Shown here: piece after piece, positions 6,859 to 13,132 of the stretch
Layout of the letters: the number at the start of each line of letters is the position of its first letter
How positions within the stretch are numbered: the stretch's first letter is position 1
From: an uncultured Clostridium sp.
Lineage (GTDB): Bacteria; Bacillota; Clostridia; TANB77; CAG-508
Assembly (NCBI GenBank): GCA_946496115.1
Contig: CAMMFK010000029.1
Location: 1 to 16,701 of the forward strand
Direction of reading: 5' to 3'
DNA length: 16,701 bases
Translations under genes and position numbers: made by a program
Notes under the pieces: generated by a model
Databases searched by the model: none
Told to the model about the DNA's origin: nothing
The model's input: the letters and a program-made list of their open reading frames with translations, nothing else

Positions 6859-8112
6859 TTATTTTACTTCATAAAGTTGAGACTTCAATACTTCTTTTGC
6901 CTTTTCTTCATCATTAGAATGAATATATCCAAGTACATCGCCTTTCTCCACTTTATCTCCAACTTTTTTGTGGAAAACAAATCCAACTTCTTTTTGAATA
7001 TTATCTTCTTTTTTCATTCTTCCTACACCTAAATATACAGATAGTTTTCCTACGTTAAGTGCATCTAGCTTTACAATGTTTCCTGATTTTTCTGCGATTA
7101 TTGGAATTATATATTTTGCCTTTGCAAATTTATCTGTATTTTCAATATATGAGATATCTCCACCTTGATTTTGCACAAGTTCGACAAATTTTTTATATCC
7201 TTTACCATTTTTCAAATTTTCCAATATTTTAGCTTTTCCTTCATCCAAATTGCCAGCTTTATTAGCAAGCACAAGCATATTGGCTCCTAATTCTGTTATT
7301 ATATGCTTAATATCTTTTGGCAAATATTTGCCTTTTAAAATATCTATTGTTTCTATTACCTCAAGTATATTGCCAACTGCATGTCCAACAGGTTCATTCA
7401 TATCTGTAATAACACATTTGGTTTCTTTATGTGCTAATTCACCTATTTTTGTCATAACTCTTGCAAGTTCTTTTGCACTCTCAATATCTTTCATAAATGC
7501 ACCGCTTCCGCAAGTAACATCTATAACTATTTTATTAGCTCCTGATGCAATTTTTTTACTCATAATACTTGATGCTATAAGAGGGATACTTTCAGTACAG
7601 CTTATTGTGTCTCTTAAGGCATATAGTTTTTTATCTGCTGGTGCTAAGTTTAAAGTTTGTCCTATTAAGCTTATACCTATTTTTTTAACATTTTGTATAA
7701 ATTCATCTACTGGCACATTTGTATTATATCCTGGAATAGACTCAAGTTTATCTACAGTTCCACCTGTAAATCCCAGTCCTCTTCCAGACATTTTAGCAAC
7801 CGGAATACCAAGTGAGGCTATTATTGGCATTAATATTAAAGTAATTTTGTCTCCCACACCACCTGTGCTATGTTTATCTACAACCTCACCCAAACTAGAT
7901 AAATCAAGCACATCACCAGAATGTGCCATATACAAAGTCAAATCAGTTATTTCTCTTTCATTCATGCCATTTATATAAATAGCCATAACCAAGGCAGAAG
8001 CTTGGTAATCGGTTATACTTCCATCTGTATAACCTTTTACAAAAAATTCTATTTCTTCTTTTGTTAATTCTTTTTTATCTCTTTTCTTTGCAATTATATC
8101 TAAAATATTCAT
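6859..8112 (-). CDS. pdp: Pyrimidine-nucleoside phosphorylase
   Basis: It cleaves uridine, thymidine and related nucleosides with phosphate to free base and (deoxy)ribose-1-phosphate in nucleoside salvage. From the chosen start (417 aa) one sees the all-alpha N-terminal domain (MNILDIIAKKRDKKELTKEEI), the phosphate-binding KHSTGGVGDK (80-89), SGRGLGFTGGTVDKLESIPG (109-128), and R167/K186 within the substrate region DTISCTESIPLIASSIMSKK. Lys107-Met108 before SGRG favours the broad Firmicute PyNP over thymidine-specific DeoA. The usual GLGH is GLGF here. The C-terminal barrel-like domain is complete. An ATG at 8172 is open, but AAAGGAG lies 5 nt before the ATG at 8112, 17 nt after rnhB. Confidence 0.94.
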   Translation of the reverse strand: MNILDIIAKKRDKKELTKEEIEFFVKGYTDGSITDYQASALVMAIYINGMNEREITDLTLYMAHSGDVLDLSSLGEVVDKHSTGGVGDKITLILMPIIASLGIPVAKMSGRGLGFTGGTVDKLESIPGYNTNVPVDEFIQNVKKIGISLIGQTLNLAPADKKLYALRDTISCTESIPLIASSIMSKKIASGANKIVIDVTCGSGAFMKDIESAKELARVMTKIGELAHKETKCVITDMNEPVGHAVGNILEVIETIDILKGKYLPKDIKHIITELGANMLVLANKAGNLDEGKAKILENLKNGKGYKKFVELVQNQGGDISYIENTDKFAKAKYIIPIIAEKSGNIVKLDALNVGKLSVYLGVGRMKKEDNIQKEVGFVFHKKVGDKVEKGDVLGYIHSNDEEKAKEVLKSQLYEVK

Positions 8113-8129
8113 TTGAACTCCTTTACTTT

Positions 8130-8768
8130 TTAAATAAAATGCGTTATAAAACTTTTTCTGTGCAATGGACAAGGTCCATATTCTTTTATAGCAGAAATAT
8201 GTTTTGCAGTACCATATCCTTTATGCGCCTTAAATCCATACTCTGGATAAATTTGATCCCATTCTTCCATTATTCTATCCCTTGTAACTTTTGCTAAAAT
8301 TGATGCTGCAGATATTGAATAACAAGTAGCATCACCTTTTATAATCGATTCATACGTTATTCCAAATGTGTCTATTTCTCTCAAAGCATCAACTATTACT
8401 ATATCTGGTTTAGCTTTTAATTTTTCTATTACTTGCCCCAATGCTTCGTGCAAGCCTTTTTTAGTTGCATTTAAAATATTTATTTCATCTATAACATTTT
8501 GAGGTACTATTCCTATTCCATAAGCAAGAGCTGTTTCTTTTATTTCATCATATAATATTTCTCTTCTTTTTGCAGTAACCTTTTTTGAATCATTCATAAA
8601 TTCTAGTTTTGAATCTCTTGGCATAACAACAGCACCAACCACTACAGGTCCAGCTAGTGGTCCTCTTCCTGCTTCATCAATTCCACAAATATATTTTAAT
8701 CCTTCATTATATAAATTTTCTTCATATTTTTTTAAATTAATTAATCTTTCTTCTTCTTTTTCTTTCAT
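8130..8768 (-). CDS. rnhB: Ribonuclease HII
   Basis: RNase HII cuts RNA in RNA-DNA hybrids and starts removal of misincorporated ribonucleotides. The 212 aa hold the family signature GIDEAGRGPLAGPVVVGAV (29-47) with catalytic D31 and E32, D127 in VDALREID, and D146 in KGDATCYSISAASILAKVTRDR (144-165). The C-terminal YPEYGFKAHKGYGTAKHI and GPCPLHRKSF are also typical. A lysine/glutamate-rich N-terminal extension of about 25 residues precedes the core, common in Gram-positive forms. The start has AAAGGAAA about 11 nt upstream, near the end of the preceding pilin-like gene; pdp follows 17 nt later. Confidence 0.96.
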   Translation of the reverse strand: MKEKEEERLINLKKYEENLYNEGLKYICGIDEAGRGPLAGPVVVGAVVMPRDSKLEFMNDSKKVTAKRREILYDEIKETALAYGIGIVPQNVIDEINILNATKKGLHEALGQVIEKLKAKPDIVIVDALREIDTFGITYESIIKGDATCYSISAASILAKVTRDRIMEEWDQIYPEYGFKAHKGYGTAKHISAIKEYGPCPLHRKSFITHFI

Positions 8769-8789
8769 TTAATATGTTTTCCTTTTACA

Positions 8790-9245
8790 TTAATCTAATT
8801 TATAAAAAACTTCTTCACTATCCTTAGCATTATACCCCTTTGTAATATAAACCGCATTCTCTTCATAGTTAACAACATAATATGAATCTTCTTCATTTTT
8901 TATATCAAGTTCCATAGCACTTAAGTCTTCATTACTAAGTGCATAATATTTGTCTAATTTACTAGAGTCAATAATATTTTTATTTAAAAACTCTGAAACA
9001 ATACTGTCTTCTTGCATTTCAGATAGTTTCCTACCTTTTAATCCATCTTGATTATTATTTACTTTTGTTGTTTCTTGCAATATCTTACATTTTCCTTGTA
9101 TTAAAAGCATATTTGCTCTTATATCTTCTAATTTTTGTTCATCTGCCGTATTTATTACAAAATTATAAGCAAATATTGCTATTCCTATAATCACTAGTAC
9201 AGCTATAATAATTGCAATAATTCCCATTCCTTTTTCTGAATTCAT
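8790..9245 (-). CDS. Small single-pass membrane protein, type IV pilin-like N-terminus
   Basis: I do not recognise a named family. The 151-aa protein begins MNSEKG, then MGIIAIIIAVLVIIGIAIFAY (7-27), an uninterrupted hydrophobic helix, then a charged amphipathic helix (about 33-60), then a soluble C-terminal part with beta-like YYVVNYEENAVYITKGYN. A short charged leader, Gly before Met, a long hydrophobic helix and a soluble domain match the class III prepilin layout. The usual Glu at +5 is absent (Ala), so a pseudopilin or plain membrane anchor are both possible. It heads an operon with rnhB and pdp (21-nt gap). The Shine-Dalgarno AAGGAG is 8 nt before the ATG. Confidence 0.75.
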   Translation of the reverse strand: MNSEKGMGIIAIIIAVLVIIGIAIFAYNFVINTADEQKLEDIRANMLLIQGKCKILQETTKVNNNQDGLKGRKLSEMQEDSIVSEFLNKNIIDSSKLDKYYALSNEDLSAMELDIKNEEDSYYVVNYEENAVYITKGYNAKDSEEVFYKLD

Positions 9246-9319
9246 GCCTTATCTCCTTACAATTTTTAATTTATCATAATAATTATTACATTTTTTCATT
9301 ACACTTTTTAGCTTTGGTA

Positions 9320-9348
9320 AGTATATCATATATTTCACAAAAAGTTAA
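9320..9348 (-). promoter_or_regulatory. Promoter of the pilin-like/rnhB/pdp operon
   Basis: The minus strand has TTAACT (9348-9343), 17 nt, then TATACT (9325-9320) preceded by TGA, giving an extended -10. The implied leader is about 70 nt. A TTTCACAA word (9333-9340) lies in the spacer. Confidence 0.7.
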
Positions 9349-9363
9349 TAAATTGTAACATCT

Positions 9364-9416
9364 TTTTCACAATTTTTTCACAATTAGGTTGTATTATATA
9401 TGTGAATTAGGATAAT
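9364..9416 (+). promoter_or_regulatory. htrA promoter region with an 11-nt-spaced TTCACA direct repeat
   Basis: TTCACA (9366-9371)-N5-TTCACA (9377-9382) lies just upstream of a candidate promoter TTGTAT (9389-9394)-16-GATAAT (9411-9416). An inverted copy, TGTGAA, is at 9401-9406. This is the geometry of OmpR-family response-regulator sites (PhoP box TTHACA-N5-TTHACA). From memory, Bacillus subtilis htrA promoters under CssRS control also carry reiterated TTTTCACA octamers. The regulator itself is not in the window. Confidence 0.6.
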
Positions 9417-9443
9417 ATATTATGTAGAAAGGAAGCATTTAAA

Positions 9444-10727
9444 ATGGATAGTCAAAATAATAATTTTATTAATACAAATGCAACAGAAACGAACTCATCA
9501 AGTGGTTTTAAGTCAGCTAAACCACCAAAGGCTTCAAAACCCCAAAAAGAAAAAAAGCAAAGCTCAGGAGCAGGCTTTGGTAAAACAGTAGTTCTACCTT
9601 TTGTAAGTGGAATTATAGGTGCAACTTTAGTATTAGGCGTATGTTTTAGTGTTCCAACAATAAAAAGTGAAATATTAGGAAACGGAAGTACTCCTCAAAG
9701 AGATGATAATTCAAATATTAATTATAATAATGTAAATATGAACTTAGTTTCATTATCTAATATTTCTGATACTGGCGTATATGTAGCTCAAAAAGTATTA
9801 CCTTCAATAGTTGGTATAAATGTAGAATACTCTGTAAGTTCTATATTTTCTCGTAACCAATCTACTGCTAGTGCAGAAGGATCTGGTGTAATTATTAGTG
9901 AAGATGGATATATTTTAACAAATAACCATGTTATAGACTCTTCAAGTTCTAGTTCTTATTATGAAGTAGGCGAAGCAAGCAAGGTTACTGTATACTTATA
10001 CAATGATGACACTCCTTATGAAGCCAAAATAATAGGTACTGATGAACAAACAGATTTAGCAGTTATTAAAATCGATAAAACTGGATTAACAGCTGCTGAA
10101 TTAGGTGATTCAGACACAGTACAAGTTGGAGAATGGTGTATGTCAATTGGTAATCCTTTAGGAATGAGAAGCACAGTTTGCCAAGGCTCAATAAGTGCAT
10201 TAAATAGACAAATCTCAGACTCTGAAGGTAAAACATATAATGTAATTCAAACTGATGCAGCTATAAATGAAGGAAACAGTGGTGGTGCTTTAGTTAATAG
10301 CCAAGGTCAAGTTATAGGTATAAATACATTAAAAGCTTCTGGTGAAGGTGTTGAAGGATTAGGTTTCGCTATTCCTATAAATGATACCAAAGACATTTAT
10401 TCAGACTTAATTCAATATAGTAAAGTAAAAAGACCTTATATAGGTATAACAGGCAGTGATATTACAGAAGATACTGTAAAAGCAAACCCTACATTCGATT
10501 TAAGAGTTGGAGCATATGTAAGAAGTGTTGAAGATTATTCTCCTGCTGAAAAGGCTGGAATAAAAATTGGAGATATTATTATAGAAGCTGATGGTCAAAC
10601 AGTTGAAAGTATGGATGATTTAAATGAAATTAAAAATACCCACCAAATAGGTGATACTATGACATTAAAAATCTACAGAAGTGGGCAAGAAGAAACAGTA
10701 GAATTAACTTTAGCAGAACAACCTTAG
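9444..10727 (+). CDS. htrA: Membrane-anchored HtrA/DegP-type serine protease
   Basis: HtrA proteases degrade misfolded proteins at the cell surface. The 427 aa comprise a Ser/Lys/Pro-rich cytoplasmic tail (1-46), one membrane anchor (about 47-70), a trypsin-like domain and one PDZ domain (about 330-423). The catalytic triad is visible: H162 in TNNHVID, D204 in TDLAVI, and S279 in EGNSGGAL. The PDZ has the expected SPAEKAGIKIGDIIIEADGQ core. The length is normal for Gram-positive HtrA. The start has AGAAAGGAAG about 8 nt upstream. The gene stands alone, divergent from the pilin-like operon and convergent with an M23 peptidase. Confidence 0.96.
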   Translation: MDSQNNNFINTNATETNSSSGFKSAKPPKASKPQKEKKQSSGAGFGKTVVLPFVSGIIGATLVLGVCFSVPTIKSEILGNGSTPQRDDNSNINYNNVNMNLVSLSNISDTGVYVAQKVLPSIVGINVEYSVSSIFSRNQSTASAEGSGVIISEDGYILTNNHVIDSSSSSSYYEVGEASKVTVYLYNDDTPYEAKIIGTDEQTDLAVIKIDKTGLTAAELGDSDTVQVGEWCMSIGNPLGMRSTVCQGSISALNRQISDSEGKTYNVIQTDAAINEGNSGGALVNSQGQVIGINTLKASGEGVEGLGFAIPINDTKDIYSDLIQYSKVKRPYIGITGSDITEDTVKANPTFDLRVGAYVRSVEDYSPAEKAGIKIGDIIIEADGQTVESMDDLNEIKNTHQIGDTMTLKIYRSGQEETVELTLAEQP

Positions 10728-10737
10728 TAAATTTGTA

Positions 10738-10774
10738 TTTTCAGTTGGGATCGTCCCCAACTGAAAATTTTTTT
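10738..10774 (+). terminator. Rho-independent terminator of htrA
   Basis: A perfect 12-bp stem, TTTTCAGTTGGG (10738-10749) with CCCAACTGAAAA (10756-10767), has a 6-nt loop and a run of seven T. It begins 10 nt after the htrA stop codon. Confidence 0.95.
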
Positions 10775-10824
10775 CAAATGTATCACACCCAGTTCACAAA
10801 ATGGACAAATTTCATTATTATAAT

Positions 10825-10928
10825 ATAACCATAATCAGTAGTTAAGTTACTCCGATTACTGATTGAATTTAAAAAACATCCCCTTTTATTTTCAAAAAGA
10901 TGATACATATAAAGTATCATCTTTTTAA
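10825..10928 (+). ncRNA. Candidate small RNA between htrA and the M23 peptidase
   Basis: Downstream of the htrA terminator there is a possible promoter, TTCACA (10793-10798)-17-TATTAT (10816-10821). It is followed by an 8-bp stem, AATCAGTA/TACTGATT (10833-10864), then an unpaired stretch with CATCCCCTTTT (10877-10887), then a strong terminator (10894-10926). This promoter-stem-C-rich loop-terminator layout is typical of Gram-positive regulatory RNAs. The C-rich stretch is complementary to AAGGGGA-type ribosome-binding sites such as that of ctsR. The promoter is only moderate and no known RNA family is recognised. Confidence 0.4.
10894..10926 (+). terminator. Strong stand-alone terminator hairpin
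   Basis: A perfect 13-bp stem, AAAAAGATGATAC/GTATCATCTTTTT, with a 7-nt loop ends in a T5 run. It serves neither htrA (which has its own terminator 150 nt upstream) nor the M23 gene (its own is at 10947-10980), which is the main reason to suspect a separate short transcript. Confidence 0.85.
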
Positions 10929-10946
10929 TATTTGAAAACAAAAAAT

Positions 10947-10980
10947 AAGCTTAAATTTAAGTCTTGTTAAATTTAAGCTT
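10947..10980 (-). terminator. Terminator of the M23 peptidase gene
   Basis: A perfect 14-bp stem, AAGCTTAAATTTAA (10947-10960) with its complement (10967-10980), has loop GTCTTG. It begins 5 nt after the stop codon and is followed on the minus strand by TATTTTTTG. Confidence 0.85.
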
Positions 10981-10985
10981 TATTT

Positions 10986-11930
10986 TTATTGATATACATA
11001 AGTTTGTGGATTTACTTGTTTTCCATCTAACCTAATTTCAAAGTGTAAGTGGTTACCTGTTGAGTTACCTGTTGAGCCAACAGCAGCAATTTGTTCACCA
11101 GCTTCTACTGTATCACCAGCAGAAACATATAATTTACTACAGTGACCATAATATGTTTCTACACCATTACCATGGTCTATTTTTACTAAGTAACCATACC
11201 CACTACTCCATCCGGCAAATGATACTTTACCAGATGCTGTAGCCAAAATTGGTGTACCTCTTGTTGCTGCAATATCTATACCTTTATGTGTATGGTCTCT
11301 TATGCTTTCAACTGCACCAAATCTTGATGTAATTCTACCTGTAACTGGTACAACTGCTAAGTAAATTCCATTAACAGTTCTACTATCAATTTCTTGTTTT
11401 TCTTCTAATTCTTCTTGCAAACTATTTGTTAACTCTTGTTTTGCAAGCTTAATCGTTTCTTCATTAACTTCGTCAGCATTATCTAGATAAATTTGATTTA
11501 TAACTAAATCTGGTTCTATTTCACCATATTGTTCTTTTAATGTAGAAACTATTTCTTCTGCTTCTTCCATTGTATTAACATATACTTTAGTTTCTTCATT
11601 ATTTAAGTCTGCTACTTCATATACTCTGTATACATTTTGTGCACTTTGTTCTAAAGCAAGCATAACTTCGTCTTCATTTATTTCATTTCTACTAACTAAG
11701 CTAAATGTATATTCCACATTATCAAGTTCAACAAATGCAACATTTGTTTCACTAGGTGTTAATATATTTTCATTTACCTCGTTTTTAAATTTTTCTTCGT
11801 CCCCTACGTATCCTATATCTTCTCCGTTTAGACTAACACTATATGCTGGTCTAAATTTTATTAACATTATTGCAATTATTATTGCTAAAGCAATAGCTAT
11901 TATCTTAAAGAGCTTCATCGTTCGTTTCAT
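10986..11930 (-). CDS. Membrane-anchored M23-family metallopeptidase
   Basis: This is a peptidoglycan-hydrolase-type endopeptidase on the outer face of the membrane. The 314 aa comprise a membrane anchor (about 8-25), a SVSLNGEDIGYVGDEEKF module and a Glu-rich helical linker (about 30-185), and the lysostaphin-like M23 domain (about 193-310). Zinc and catalytic residues are intact: H215 and D219 in HTHKGIDI, H263 in YYGH, and H294/H296 in GNHLHFE. The final VNPQTYVYQ is typical. There is no LysM or SH3 domain. The ATG at 11930 is the first possible in frame (TAG three codons upstream), yet the only good Shine-Dalgarno, AAAAAGGAGT (11977-11968), lies about 37 nt upstream. Confidence 0.92.
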   Translation of the reverse strand: MKRTMKLFKIIAIALAIIIAIMLIKFRPAYSVSLNGEDIGYVGDEEKFKNEVNENILTPSETNVAFVELDNVEYTFSLVSRNEINEDEVMLALEQSAQNVYRVYEVADLNNEETKVYVNTMEEAEEIVSTLKEQYGEIEPDLVINQIYLDNADEVNEETIKLAKQELTNSLQEELEEKQEIDSRTVNGIYLAVVPVTGRITSRFGAVESIRDHTHKGIDIAATRGTPILATASGKVSFAGWSSGYGYLVKIDHGNGVETYYGHCSKLYVSAGDTVEAGEQIAAVGSTGNSTGNHLHFEIRLDGKQVNPQTYVYQ

Positions 11931-11996
11931 ATAATATGCTATTCTTTTACTTAAAATATATGTTCACACTCCTTTTTTATTGCGACGACAACTATA

Positions 11997-12025
11997 ATTA
12001 TACCATATATTTTAAACAATTTCAA
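11997..12025 (-). promoter_or_regulatory. Promoter of the M23 peptidase gene
   Basis: The minus strand has TTGAAA (12025-12020), 17 nt, then TATAAT (12002-11997) with TGG before it (extended -10). The start would be near 11990, giving a leader of about 60 nt that contains the displaced Shine-Dalgarno. Confidence 0.85.
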
Positions 12026-12087
12026 CCAATTTATGCAAAAAATGTTGGAGCAATTTACATAAGTTGTCATTTTTCAATTTGACCATT

Positions 12088-12111
12088 CCAACGTTATTTA
12101 CATAACGTTGG
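12088..12111 (-). other. Perfect 10-bp hairpin after the phage-like gene
   Basis: CCAACGTTAT (12088-12097) and ATAACGTTGG (12102-12111) enclose the 4-nt loop TTAC, 8 nt downstream of the 12120-12722 stop codon. No T-run follows on the minus strand. TGTTGGA at 12043-12049 could pair instead with TCCAAC at 12087-12092, and on the minus strand that alternative is followed by TTTTTT, so this may be a two-state terminator. Confidence 0.6.
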
Positions 12112-12119
12112 GTTTGTTT

Positions 12120-12722
12120 CTAGCTTTCTGTATTTGTTTTTCCTGTTGGCTCTGCTCCAGCGACAGCAAAATCATTGGCTGTATTACTTACATTATATTG
12201 ACTATCAAGGTTTCCATATGCTGCATCGTACCAACAATATCCTGTTCCTTGGTTAAAATCTTCTAACGCTATTACATAAAATCTATCTTTTCCGCTTGTT
12301 CCTTCTACTGGTGCTATTAATTCTCCTGTTAAGCCTCCAAATTTCGCCTCTGTATAGCTTTCATTTACTACATAATACTCTTTTAACCCTTCTTCGGTTG
12401 GTATGGTATAGTCTCCCCATGAGTCTCCCCAGTTTCCATCTCCGCGGTTTCCTACTTTTAAATCTGCAAATATTATTCCATCTGCTACTCCATCTCCTTC
12501 AAAGTCTGCATATGCTATATTTCCCTTTAACTCTTCTATTGGTGGTGGATTCATTGTTCCTACTATTCTTTCCCCTCTTGCATATGCTACTTTTCCCCAT
12601 TCTATATCTTCTGCTGTTGCTGTAGCATCATTGGTATTTAATATATCCATTTTTCCGGTTATTCCACCTATTGTTATTCCATTTAATATGTAATTTGCTA
12701 TTAAGAAAGTAGTATCTTTCAA
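12120..12722 (-). CDS. Phage-tail-like or surface-protein fragment, unknown function
   Basis: This 200-aa protein starts at TTG with AAAGGAAA 8 nt upstream; the nearby ATG (12727) reads only ATG GTT TGA. Residues 33-57 (ATATAEDIEWGKVAYARGERIVGTM) match a motif common in phage tail-fibre and clostridial surface proteins. A calcium-loop-like DFEGDGVADG (73-82), a Gly/Trp/Asp-rich patch (91-105) and DRFYVIALED...GYCWYDAAYG (146-170) follow. No signal peptide or membrane helix is present. The end, GKTNTES, looks abrupt, as if a larger C-terminal domain were lost, and the start looks clipped. It may be a degraded cargo gene; function is unknown. Confidence 0.6.
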   Translation of the reverse strand: MKDTTFLIANYILNGITIGGITGKMDILNTNDATATAEDIEWGKVAYARGERIVGTMNPPPIEELKGNIAYADFEGDGVADGIIFADLKVGNRGDGNWGDSWGDYTIPTEEGLKEYYVVNESYTEAKFGGLTGELIAPVEGTSGKDRFYVIALEDFNQGTGYCWYDAAYGNLDSQYNVSNTANDFAVAGAEPTGKTNTES

Positions 12723-12781
12723 ACCATTTTCCTTTTACTTTATTTCTATTATTGTTTCAAATTTTATTATAATTTATTTTT

Positions 12782-12809
12782 ATATTATTCTTGTTGTAGT
12801 CATTTTCAA
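12782..12809 (-). promoter_or_regulatory. Possible promoter of the 12120-12722 gene
   Basis: The minus strand has TTGAAA (12809-12804), 16 nt, then TAATAT (12787-12782). It is a moderate match in AT-rich sequence. It lies downstream of the peptide unit's terminator, consistent with separate transcription. Confidence 0.4.
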
Positions 12810-12849
12810 TAATTCTACTCTATAAATAGTTTACAAACATCAAAAAACT

Positions 12850-12866
12850 ATGCACAGTAAGTGCAT
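12850..12866 (-). terminator. Terminator of the short peptide unit
   Basis: On the minus strand ATGCAC-TTACT-GTGCAT (12866-12850) is followed by AGTTTTTTG (12849-12841). The stem is only 6 bp, but the T-run is good. It is about 97 nt after the peptide stop codon. Confidence 0.55.
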
Positions 12867-12935
12867 TTTACATGCGCCTAAAGTACATAGCTTTAACTCT
12901 CAATTTATTTACTTTATTTTCACATAGCAAAATAT

Positions 12936-12959
12936 CTACAATACTAGAAAATATTGTAG
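12936..12959 (-). other. Stem-loop just after the 16-aa peptide ORF
   Basis: CTACAATA (12936-12943) pairs with TATTGTAG (12952-12959) around an 8-nt loop, beginning 3 nt after the peptide stop codon. No T-run follows, so attenuation, mRNA protection or a recognition structure are all possible. Confidence 0.55.
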
Positions 12960-12962
12960 TCT

Positions 12963-13013
12963 TTAAAATGTTACTCTCTCTACAGCTCCAAGGCTTTCAG
13001 CGATTTTTGTCAT
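12963..13013 (-). CDS. Candidate 16-residue peptide (MTKIAESLGAVERVTF)
   Basis: It lies in a 410-nt gap with no longer gene. An ATG at 13013 has an excellent Shine-Dalgarno (AAAAGGAGT, 13029-13021) at 7-nt spacing, and a near-perfect promoter lies about 50 nt upstream. The ORF is 16 codons plus TAA. The peptide is amphipathic, mildly charged, without Cys, and has no signal sequence. A stem-loop and a terminator follow, making a self-contained transcript of about 210 nt. I recognise no family. It could be a leader peptide, a signalling or toxin-like micropeptide, or the remnant of a truncated gene. It lies between the AAA ATPase gene and the phage-like gene, all on the same strand. Confidence 0.5.
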   Translation of the reverse strand: MTKIAESLGAVERVTF

Positions 13014-13063
13014 TGCTTATACTCCTTTTTTTATATTCACTTTTTAATCTTATTAGCAATTTT

Positions 13064-13092
13064 ATTTTATATTTCTTAAATACTTTTGTCAA
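13064..13092 (-). promoter_or_regulatory. Promoter of the 16-aa peptide unit
   Basis: The minus strand has TTGACA (13092-13087), a 17-nt spacer and TAAAAT (13069-13064), 11 of 12 consensus positions. It starts about 40 nt after the stop of the upstream ATPase gene, which argues for an independent short transcript with a leader of about 43 nt. Confidence 0.8.
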
Positions 13093-13132
13093 TAAAAATT
13101 TGAATTTCTATTAAACCAATAATTTAAAATTA

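Noticed and set aside
7250..7978. A 242-codon plus-strand ORF antisense to pdp
   Set aside because: It lies wholly opposite a well-conserved enzyme, has no ribosome-binding site at its start and has a hydrophobic shadow-like composition.
8113..8172. Longer N-terminus for pdp
   Set aside because: It would overlap rnhB, and the AAAGGAG site fits the ATG at 8112, which also gives the conserved family start.
12088..12122. A diversity-generating-retroelement hairpin downstream of a variable lectin gene
   Set aside because: The hairpin next to a possibly lectin-like fragment is suggestive, but there is no reverse transcriptase, no template repeat and no recognisable variable region in the window.
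12872..13114. An 80-codon plus-strand ORF in the 12723-13132 gap
   Set aside because: It lacks a ribosome-binding site, is leucine/phenylalanine-rich as AT-rich antisense frames are, and overlaps the better-supported minus-strand peptide unit.
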